From NCBI RefSeq assembly GCF_039545035.1, contig NZ_BAABRO010000007.1, forward strand, positions 124,001-188,000: a stretch of DNA of 64,000 bases. The letters run 5' to 3'. Source of the stretch: Novipirellula caenicola (GTDB taxonomy: Bacteria; Planctomycetota; Planctomycetia; Pirellulales; Pirellulaceae). This document shows, one piece after another, positions 57,358 to 64,000 of this stretch. The translations under genes were made by a program, and so were the position numbers. Within the stretch, counting starts at the first letter, position 1; every line of letters begins with the position of its first letter. The notes below the pieces were generated by a model that was not told the DNA's origin, searched no databases, and saw nothing but the letters and a program-made list of their open reading frames with translations.

Positions 57358-58355
57358 GGGCTCAGTCTACCTTGAAAACCTTTCTCAGGGGCGTCGCCGC
57401 CCAAACCGCGAGCCACCAAGGTCATGTTGTGGTCGAGCATCCCCATATAGGTGCCCTCGTAGGTGCCCGGCGGTCCCATTGCGTCGCTGAATAATTCTTT
57501 CTCTCCAACGTGAACCTCGTGGCCTCGCGAACGAGCCCCCTCGACCAACGAATCGATGTTCTTTCGTGGCACGCTGCTTTCGACGAACACCGACTTCACT
57601 TTTTTACTGACCAGCAAATCAACCAGTTCATTGATTTGTTGCAAGCCCGCTTCGGATTCCGTCGAGATGCCTTGCACTCCGATCACTTCCAAACCGTAGG
57701 CACGGCCAAAATAATTGAAGGCATCGTGCGAGGTCACCAAAACGCGACTGTCCTTGGGAATCGTCGCAATCACCCGTTTACCATACGCATGAAGCTCGGC
57801 CAGTTGTGCTTGCAGTTCTGCCGCCCGCTGGTGATACGCGGCCGCCGAAGGTGGATCGATCGCGGCCAATTCGTCCGCGATCACCGTCACGCACTTGGAC
57901 CAAGCCGACGCGTCCATCCAAACGTGAGGGTCGTAGTGGCCGGCGAAATCATCAGGTTCCAAGAGGGCGTCCTTGTCGATCGCTTCGGTGACCGCAACGA
58001 CCGGCTTGTTGCGGGCCATCTTGACCAACGTGTCGGTCATTTTGCCTTCCAACATCAATCCCGAATAGAAAATCATGTCGGCTCGCATCATCGTGTCGAC
58101 ATCGTCACGCGTCGCCTTGTACAGGTGCGGGTCGACACCCGAGCCGCAGATCTGCGTGACGTTGACGCGGTCGCCGCCGACGCTGCGGACCAAGTCGGCG
58201 ACCATTCCGACCGTCGCAGTCACCGCGATTGGCGAATCAGGGTCCACGGTTGCAGTGGCTCGATTCGCAGCGGATGGCCCCGAAGTGCTATTGGAGCTGT
58301 CACAGCCCCAAGTCGCTGCGAACAGCAGCAAGGCAAGAGAAAGAAAACGTTTCAC
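57354..58355 (-). CDS. Metal ABC transporter substrate-binding lipoprotein (TroA/ZnuA family)
   Basis: 333-aa lipoprotein with lipobox TWGC (Cys18). Cluster A-I fold markers with likely metal ligands: His77 (GSGVDPHLY), His144 (YDPHVWMD), His210 ([14 protein letters not shown]) and Asp308 (MLDHN). His at the third place follows TroA-type proteins rather than the Glu of PsaA-type manganese proteins, so zinc and manganese are both possible. It is the first gene of the four-gene operon 58355-53769. Confidence 0.93.
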   Translation of the reverse strand: MKRFLSLALLLFAATWGCDSSNSTSGPSAANRATATVDPDSPIAVTATVGMVADLVRSVGGDRVNVTQICGSGVDPHLYKATRDDVDTMMRADMIFYSGLMLEGKMTDTLVKMARNKPVVAVTEAIDKDALLEPDDFAGHYDPHVWMDASAWSKCVTVIADELAAIDPPSAAAYHQRAAELQAQLAELHAYGKRVIATIPKDSRVLVTSHDAFNYFGRAYGLEVIGVQGISTESEAGLQQINELVDLLVSKKVKSVFVESSVPRKNIDSLVEGARSRGHEVHVGEKELFSDAMGPPGTYEGTYMGMLDHNMTLVARGLGGDAPEKGFQGRLSP

Positions 58356-58419
58356 AGCAGTTTAGGCTCCAAGTATGACGCAACCGCACACTTTCAACGA
58401 TCGACGCAATCTTCGGCAA

Positions 58420-58433
58420 TTAGCTGCGGCTAA
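58420..58433. promoter_or_regulatory. Dyad upstream of metal transporter operon
   Basis: TTAGC-tgcg-GCTAA, an inverted repeat of 5 bp with 4-nt spacer, 65 bp before ATG 58355. The TTAG...CTAA form recalls DtxR/MntR-family operators. It is short and may be chance. Confidence 0.3.
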
Positions 58434-59041
58434 CTTTTTTCCAGTTTAACAGTGGCGATGCTAGCCAACCAGGGCCCATCAGTGGGCCGTCGCGTCGGAG
58501 CAAGCATTCGCCGGACGCTGGGGTGGGATCGCCAGGGCGAGCCAGCAGGCGTCGCAAGCCCAATGCCGTCTACTTTTCGCATGAAACGGATAGTTTTGTT
58601 AGCGGAGCGGCGCGGGGCCTCGCCCGGCAAATTTCAAGCGTTTTACTCGCTGCAGCCGGGCGGGCATCCGTGCTGTACCGCTACCCAAAGTAGATGACGT
58701 TGGCCGCAAGCAATGCAGGCCGTCGATCGAGCAGGCCCTTCAACGGAGAGCGACCTTTAATTGAGAGAGCCCTGGCCGAAAGAGAGCGTGAAAGCCAGGT
58801 GAGCGTTTCACACGGCAGGGTGATTTGTTGCGAGGTTTGTCGCGAGTTCTATCGCGAGGGGCAGCGATCGTATCGATGTAAATGCGTCGCGATTCGGGCG
58901 ATCACATCATTCGCTTGACGTCCGCATGCTTGCCCGCGGAGCAATGACTCCGGGGCAAGCAATAACGATTGGCAAGCCAACGGATAACAAGACAACTGAT
59001 GGCAAGCTTAATGCTGGCGATGCCGTCAATGTGGCCCGCGA
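58434..59041. other. Intergenic, no gene recognised
   Basis: About 600 bp between the transporter operon start and a small lipoprotein stop. It should contain the operon promoter. Short open frames on the plus strand lack homology and start context. No dispersed repeat of the other families was recognised. Confidence 0.5.
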
Positions 59042-59206
59042 CTACTCATCCGCAACGGGGACCGTCGGAGGTGCTGGGTTCTCTTCGGCAAATTCATCAA
59101 ACGCACCTTGAGGTGTCTGAGATGTCGAAGAGTCCGAGCCACAGCCGAGGGTGAATCCCATGACGGTCGCAGCGATCAGGAGGCTAAAAAGTTTAAACGT
59201 ATTCAC
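59042..59206 (-). CDS. Tiny acidic lipoprotein, 54 aa
   Basis: GTG 59206 starts MNTFKLFSLLIAATVMGFTLGC, a classical leader with lipobox TLGC and lipidated Cys22, followed by a Ser/Thr stretch and an acidic, Pro-rich end (FDEFAEENPAPPTVPVADE). Stop TAG at 59042-59044. It is 87 bp downstream of a DUF1559 gene on the same strand, as in the 8010-8186 pair. Despite its size, the export signal and context support a real gene. Function unknown. Confidence 0.75.
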   Translation of the reverse strand: MNTFKLFSLLIAATVMGFTLGCGSDSSTSQTPQGAFDEFAEENPAPPTVPVADE

Positions 59207-59293
59207 AATAGATCGACCTGTTACAAGTGGTTAAGGATAGATCGGAAGAAAACGGAGACAGGAAAAATGGAAGCGAGGATTCAATCGAGACCG

Positions 59294-60511
59294 TTAGGGA
59301 ATCGATGATTCGGTTTCTTTCGCAGCACGCGTTCCCAAGGCACCCCACAATCCATACGGACTTTTCGAGCCTGGGGCCAACGATCCAGCCACGTTGCCGA
59401 CATTGGCACTCGCTTGATTGCCGGCTTCGATTGATTCGGTGACAAACTTCACCGCGCCGTCGGCCATCAACACATGGCATCCGCCTTGATGGCGACTGCT
59501 GGGCGGGCAGAGCCCCGTATTGAAGTTGTTGTTGTTCATGCACAACGGGCTGTTCGGTGGGCTGATGGTGTGCATGTGTCCCCACAGCGTTCGCATCATG
59601 AACCACTTGTAGCCACGGCGTTGCTCGGATTCGGTTCCGCCGCCCTGGTGAAGTGCGAATGTGGCTGACGCACTCCAGAACTGAGGACGCTGAGGGTCGA
59701 TGTGGGCATCGCATGCCTGAGCACCACCGGCAAACCCCGGGTTGGTTCCCGTCGTCATCGCCGCACGGGTGGTCACATCGTTGTCGCCCAGGTCGGTGTT
59801 GCATTCGCCTGCGGCGATTGTATTGGCCAAGCCGTCTAAGATATCACGGAAGCCCATTTTTGCGCGAGGGACGAAGACACCTCGGTTTGCCGCTCGTGAT
59901 TCTTCGAACGTTGCCGAGCTAGAAGAACCGTCATCATTGAGCGGTCCAGCGGGCCGGAACACCGAGTCACCAACGCAGGCGACGTAGTTGGTCCGTGCCG
60001 CAGCGGGTAATCCAACACCGGGGTCGCTAGGGCATCGCAGCGCCGCAACTTCAGTCGCCCATGGCTCGTAGCGGGCGATCGCTTGTTCACCCGCCCATCG
60101 CCGAGGACTTGGCCCCATGGATGGAAAGATCGCCCCGGTGATCGGGTCCTTCAGCGGATTGCTGATCTGTTCCCACAACGCTTGTTGTTCAATGAACGGC
60201 ATCAGCCCAACAAGCCAGCTCAATTCCAACCGGTTATTGGACGTCGGTACCTGAGCTGCGCTGGTGGCGTCCGGCGTTCCGCCGGAACGATTGTTCGTTC
60301 CGGTGCCGTGGGTGGGAAGCTGATTGTAGGCTGAGTGGTAGTTGTGAATCCCTAAGCCAATTTGTTTGAAATTATTGCTGCAGCTCATCCGGCGAGCTGC
60401 CTCGCGGGCCGCTTGAACGGCGGGCAACAACAAGCCAACGAGGACGCCAATGATGGCGATGACCACCAACAGCTCCACCAGGGTAAAACCTGGACGTTTT
60501 TGTGCGGACAT
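59294..60511 (-). CDS. DUF1559 protein with prepilin-type N-terminus
   Basis: 405-aa pseudopilin-like protein. ATG 60511 has GGAG about 6 nt upstream and gives [22 protein letters not shown], with Gly before Phe as in prepilins. DUF1559 starts at [20 protein letters not shown] and ends with [18 protein letters not shown] and SPYGLWGALGTRAAKE. The tiny lipoprotein gene follows. Confidence 0.93.
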   Translation of the reverse strand: MSAQKRPGFTLVELLVVIAIIGVLVGLLLPAVQAAREAARRMSCSNNFKQIGLGIHNYHSAYNQLPTHGTGTNNRSGGTPDATSAAQVPTSNNRLELSWLVGLMPFIEQQALWEQISNPLKDPITGAIFPSMGPSPRRWAGEQAIARYEPWATEVAALRCPSDPGVGLPAAARTNYVACVGDSVFRPAGPLNDDGSSSSATFEESRAANRGVFVPRAKMGFRDILDGLANTIAAGECNTDLGDNDVTTRAAMTTGTNPGFAGGAQACDAHIDPQRPQFWSASATFALHQGGGTESEQRRGYKWFMMRTLWGHMHTISPPNSPLCMNNNNFNTGLCPPSSRHQGGCHVLMADGAVKFVTESIEAGNQASANVGNVAGSLAPGSKSPYGLWGALGTRAAKETESSIP

Positions 60512-61108
60512 GGAAGACTCCAAAAATGAAAGAAAGGACAATGGGAACCGGTCGCTTCGTCTTTCCGAATGGATCCGAGTAACCTCGTTCGATCAAACGA
60601 GGCCGGCTTGCAAAATGGAAAGGAAGATTCGGTAAAACGAAGCTACGCTCGGCAAGAAGCAATGATGTCCACTCGCGTGACGCTACGCCGATGAAAAGGG
60701 GGGCAGAGAGGTTTAGTTCGCTGGTGTCGCTAGACTTCACCGTGCATCACTACACTCCGATGACCGTAGCTCGTGTTGTAATTCTAGCTGTCCATTAGGG
60801 AGTGGAAAGACTCGTTCTGGCGGCGGGAGGGGGAAATGTGGCACAAATCGTCGCTTAAGGACATCCTGATGGGGGACAGGCAAGTTCCGTCGCCTTGCCT
60901 GATTCGGAAAATGGCACTGTTTAGGTGGAAGTGCTGTCCGCCGTTGGGCGGGAGATAGCGTTTCTAAACGTGGATCCGAGGTTGGCTGACCAGCGAATAC
61001 GGGATGCAATGACTCGGCCCGACCAAGCATGTTCGAGGCAAGGCATTCGATGACGTTCTGATCATGGCTGCGAAACAGAGGCGACCAGAGCGATCAGCCA
61101 AACCGATG
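60512..61108. other. Intergenic, no gene recognised
   Basis: About 600 bp between two minus-strand genes. An open frame at 60737-61030 has no leader or domain. It should contain the promoter of the 59294-60511 gene. No repeat family was recognised. Confidence 0.5.
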
Positions 61109-62617
61109 TCACTTCACATCGTCTTGCTGAACGACTTCTCTACCTGCCATCGTCAGCAGGGCTTTAAGTGTCTTGTCGGCGATGGCGGGCGTTAGAACGT
61201 GCACCGAGCCGTCGGCGTAGCCTGACACGGCGTAGGGTTGATCCCCAAAGAACTGTTCTTTCAACTTCGCTTCGTCCAGTTCCCAGTCGTCCGGTTTCGT
61301 CCAGGCAACCACCGCCGATTTGGGGGCCGTTGCGATCCAAACCGTTGCGCTTGTGCCGTCGGTGATGTCTCGTAGGGTGCGTGGCGGACCCTCGCCCGAC
61401 CACAGACCACCCTCAATCACGGGCAGCCGAATACGGCTCTTGCCTGCTGGCAGATCATCCCCGGCGATACCGAACACCTTCGGCATCTGTTCAGCCAGCG
61501 GGCGATTGTGCTCGCTGTCCCACGGTTCATCCAATTTGAACTTGGCATATAGCGGTGCCTGTTCCAGATAAGGCAATAGAGCGACACGCCAACTGAGCAG
61601 CGGACGACCCTTGGCATCGACCGTGTACTTGCCAGGCAGGAAACCGTGGTTGTCGTGAAAGTTATGCATCGCCAACGCCAACCGTTTGAAGTTGTTCATC
61701 GTTTGCTGGCGGTGGGCATCTTGCTGGGCCTGCTTGACCATCGGTGCCAAAAATGCCTGCAGCTTTTCGGGGTCGGCTTTGATGACCACGCTCGCCCCAT
61801 CGACACTTAGCGTAGGGCGTGGCAAGCCAGGTGGGATCGCTTTCAGCAGCTTGGACATCTCTTGTTCGCAAGCGACCGCTCCAGCAGGGTCGACCGACTG
61901 GATTCTCAATTCAAACGCCGTCTTCGGTGGTAATGACCAGCCGATCGTGATCCAGCGAGCCGACGCGATCCAGCGGCTCGGCGAAAAGCCGGTTGGGTCG
62001 TGGTCGCCCAGTTTTTCGGGCCACAGGTTCGCTAGTTCTTCACGGATATCCTCTGGCAGACTGACCACGGTTTGGTGTGGAAAGTGAGCCATCGACTGAC
62101 GCCCCGCGTTGAACTCAGGTCGCTCGTCGGCGTTGGCATCGAGCTTGTTGTCCTGGAAATCGCTGGCCATCGCCACTGGGCAGACGACGACGGCGTGGTC
62201 GGTTTTTACAACCCGAAACTCAAACGGCAATGACGCTGAATCAAGTCGTCTCGATAAGGCTTTTTCGACAGATTCTTTGTTATCGCAGGGCGCGATGATG
62301 CATACGCCGCCTTGCAGTAGCACACGGCCGGGAACGGTGAAATACAAGTCCGTTACGCCAGCGTCGCGTAACGTGCTTGTCAAGCCTTCGGCCAGAGCTA
62401 CCAGCGGTGATTCTCCGGGGCCGCCGAACTGCGACATAAGTTGCTTGGTCGCTGGAACGTCGATCTGCGTCAGATCCAGGTGTGCCGCTAGGATTGTGTC
62501 ATGCATCACCGCGCCAGCTGGATAACCTTTTTGCGAAGCAACAGAATTTTCCTGGGCCGTGGAAGTGAGCGGCAGCGTCGTAAATAGTACGACTGCGATC
62601 CATTTTGGATTGAACAT
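61109..62617 (-). CDS. Secreted DUF1559-domain protein without pilin helix
   Basis: 502-aa exported protein with a cleavable signal (MFNPKWIAVVLFTTLPLTSTAQ) and no FTLVELL segment. The first 290 residues are an unrecognised alpha/beta region (HLDLTQIDVPATKQLMSQFGG, FYFTVPGR-like LYFTVPGRVLLQGG). From about residue 310 it has DUF1559-like text (NNFKRLALAMHNFHDNHGFLPG, SWRVALLPYLEQAPLYAKFKLDEPWDSEHN) and ends with a DGSVHVLTP motif. So a DUF1559 domain is used here away from a pilin anchor. It follows the next gene by 74 bp. Confidence 0.85.
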   Translation of the reverse strand: MFNPKWIAVVLFTTLPLTSTAQENSVASQKGYPAGAVMHDTILAAHLDLTQIDVPATKQLMSQFGGPGESPLVALAEGLTSTLRDAGVTDLYFTVPGRVLLQGGVCIIAPCDNKESVEKALSRRLDSASLPFEFRVVKTDHAVVVCPVAMASDFQDNKLDANADERPEFNAGRQSMAHFPHQTVVSLPEDIREELANLWPEKLGDHDPTGFSPSRWIASARWITIGWSLPPKTAFELRIQSVDPAGAVACEQEMSKLLKAIPPGLPRPTLSVDGASVVIKADPEKLQAFLAPMVKQAQQDAHRQQTMNNFKRLALAMHNFHDNHGFLPGKYTVDAKGRPLLSWRVALLPYLEQAPLYAKFKLDEPWDSEHNRPLAEQMPKVFGIAGDDLPAGKSRIRLPVIEGGLWSGEGPPRTLRDITDGTSATVWIATAPKSAVVAWTKPDDWELDEAKLKEQFFGDQPYAVSGYADGSVHVLTPAIADKTLKALLTMAGREVVQQDDVK

Positions 62618-62691
62618 GAGGACGGGTTCCTTAACGGGGAGAGATGTTTGGTGCGATCAACCGATGGGTGACAACACGCGGGCGAGCGTGC

Positions 62692-64000
62692 CTATGAACG
62701 AAGCAGTTCCAACACGATGGTGGCGTTGGGATCCGACGAGTACGCCGGTTCGGAAATCAGCTTGGCACGCGTCGCGGTTTCTCGTTCGTACCCAAACGCT
62801 TGCTGCGTCAACGAATCAGGCCAAGCGGGCAGATGGGTAAGCTCTTCGAGCGATTTCGGAAACTCGCCATGAGTCGCGGCGTAGTTGCGGATCGCTTCGA
62901 TGGTTGCCAGGCGAGCGATCATTTGCCGCGTTCGCAGTCCAGCCTGGTTCGCTGCCTTGATGGCTGGCATCAGCATGCCCGTGGCCATGGCAGCTAAGTT
63001 TATCGTCGCCGAGCCAGCACGCGTGTTGGATTCCAAACTTGCTTCGGATCGATCGATATAAGTCATCCGAATCGGTTCAGGCAGGAACATCCACTTGGCA
63101 AAGTCATCCTGGATTCGAGTGATCTGCTGGGCGGTCGCACGCACGACCGCTTCGCTGGGGCTCATCGCTTGCACGTCTTCTTTGCCCATCCCGCTTGCGA
63201 TCAACTCGGCTCGCGACGGTTCGGTCAACGCGATCATCAGTGCGCCGGCGATCAAACGAGCGGAGACATCACCGTTACCGAATTCCGAGCCGCCCAGCGA
63301 TTGCATGTCTTTGACCGCTTGTGTCAATCGGCTTCGCCAGACGGCGGGTTCGACATCATCGGCCGGCAAATGGGACAGGCCGGGAAACACACGCGAGGCG
63401 ATCGATACTTCAAACTTCAATGCCTCGTCCATCTCGGCGATCGAATCCGGCAACGTTGCAAGCGCCCAGTAAACATTCGGGCTGTCCTGCAGCTGCATCA
63501 GCTCTTCGACTTGGTTTAACATGATGCCGCTGATCGCCACGCCCACCAATCGCGAGATCAATAGGTCCGACGCGTTGCCGGTGGCTTCGCCCATACGGAA
63601 ACCGACCCGGATGGAACGAATCGCGTCCTCCGTGCGTCCTTCGGCGAGCGCCAGACGGGTTTCGAGCACCAGTAATCGAGCTAGCTGACGCATGTGCTCA
63701 AATTCGGGCAGCAGCAGCTGAATGGTTTCCAGGCCTCGCAGGTCGTCGATGCCCAATTCGTAATGGGAATCACGCATCCGCATCGCGCGATGAAGCTCCG
63801 ACAACACGTTTTGCTGACTGTCGAGATATTTCGCGACTTCCTGCTTGGGCAACTCGTCCAGCGAACCTTCCATCCACTGGTCATAGTTTTTAAAGAACGG
63901 ATCCTCCGCACCAGCGGAACGATTCTTCTCCAGCGACATGATCGTGGCACGCTGGAAAGGAACAAAGGTATTGCCGGCGACCATTTCGAAACGGTCCGGC
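62692..64000 (-). CDS. Unrecognised planctomycete protein, 5' end beyond window
   Basis: The frame is open to the right edge (435 codons seen, no start needed within the window). It is largely helical, with RLALAEGRTEDAIRSIRVGFRMGEATGN (read as two helices) and LISRLVGVAISGIMLNQVEELM. The C-terminal part, RLATIEAIRNYAATHGEFPKSLEEL and FGYERE, resembles the tail of many planctomycete secreted proteins that follow DUF1559-like genes. No catalytic motif was seen. It is probably co-transcribed with the 61109-62617 gene. Confidence 0.75.
   Translation of the reverse strand, partial: PDRFEMVAGNTFVPFQRATIMSLEKNRSAGAEDPFFKNYDQWMEGSLDELPKQEVAKYLDSQQNVLSELHRAMRMRDSHYELGIDDLRGLETIQLLLPEFEHMRQLARLLVLETRLALAEGRTEDAIRSIRVGFRMGEATGNASDLLISRLVGVAISGIMLNQVEELMQLQDSPNVYWALATLPDSIAEMDEALKFEVSIASRVFPGLSHLPADDVEPAVWRSRLTQAVKDMQSLGGSEFGNGDVSARLIAGALMIALTEPSRAELIASGMGKEDVQAMSPSEAVVRATAQQITRIQDDFAKWMFLPEPIRMTYIDRSEASLESNTRAGSATINLAAMATGMLMPAIKAANQAGLRTRQMIARLATIEAIRNYAATHGEFPKSLEELTHLPAWPDSLTQQAFGYERETATRAKLISEPAYSSDPNATIVLELLRS

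Noticed and set aside
57354-58355. PsaA-type manganese ligand set (His-His-Glu-Asp)
   Set aside because: The third ligand position reads TSHDAF with His210, not Glu; Glu259 in VFVESS is not at the ligand site, so metal choice is left open.
58926-59111. Plus-strand 61-codon open frame
   Set aside because: It is opposite the tiny lipoprotein at 59042-59206, which has a complete lipoprotein leader.
60737-61030. Minus-strand 97-codon open frame
   Set aside because: No leader, no motif, Pro/Arg-rich noise-like composition in an intergenic region.
1-64000. Formylglycine-generating enzyme for the sulfatases
   Set aside because: Looked for but no FGE-sulfatase protein is encoded in the window; it must lie elsewhere.

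Overview
The window looks like a chromosome segment from a planctomycete of the Pirellulaceae (Rhodopirellula-like). The indicators are ten secreted sulfatases, six DUF1559 proteins with a prepilin-type N-terminus, a DUF1552/DUF1592 pair, an ECF sigma factor next to a FecR-LamG anti-sigma protein, a CRTAC1/ASPIC-type remnant and a BatD-BatE fusion. All are typical of that lineage. This assignment is inferred from protein families, not from a marker gene; no rRNA or tRNA gene was recognised.

Layout. (1) Positions 1-9.5 kb, minus strand: a probable operon read from 9483 downwards, DUF1559 pseudopilin-like protein, 58-aa lipoprotein, then four sulfatases. The last is fused to a GH43-like propeller and runs off the left edge. 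(2) 10-14 kb: two close DUF1559 paralogues in tandem, separated by a FecR-like fragment, a 178-bp tandem repeat and a hairpin element. (3) 14.5-24 kb, plus strand: a K+/H+ antiporter, an ASPIC/UnbV C-terminal remnant, a small lipoprotein plus DUF1559, an unrecognised 514-aa membrane-anchored protein, a second kind of DUF1559 protein with a carboxypeptidase-regulatory-like lipoprotein, and a SAM methyltransferase. (4) 24-24.8 kb: three different repeat elements. (5) 24.8-40.3 kb, all minus: an island headed by an ECF sigma factor and an anti-sigma protein, followed by DUF1552, DUF1592 (cytochrome c-like), a DUF1080-like protein, and four sulfatases plus a sulfatase fragment. (6) 40.4-43 kb: one plus-strand sulfatase, then a REP-associated tyrosine transposase framed by inverted GC-rich palindromes. 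(7) 43-51.5 kb, minus: an overlapping MoxR-DUF58-Bat aerotolerance-type operon. (8) 51.5-53.5 kb: repeats and a tenth sulfatase. (9) 53.8-58.4 kb, minus: a Mn/Zn ABC transporter operon in which both permeases carry C-terminal DtxR-like regulatory domains. (10) 59-64 kb, minus: a tiny lipoprotein with DUF1559, a secreted non-pilin DUF1559 protein, and a hypothetical protein cut by the right edge.

How it fits together. The sulfatases, GH43-like domains, DUF1080-like and LamG-like domains point to degradation of sulfated polysaccharide outside the cytoplasm. The sigma/anti-sigma pair is a plausible switch for the 24.8-40.3 kb block. DUF1559 proteins recur beside very small acidic lipoproteins, once directly upstream of sulfatases, suggesting a surface assembly linked to polysaccharide use; that link is inference. 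Every sulfatase carries a cysteine-type active-site motif and so should need a formylglycine-generating enzyme, but no such enzyme is encoded here. Intergenic regions are rich in dispersed hairpin repeats of at least five types, and three gene remnants record past rearrangement.
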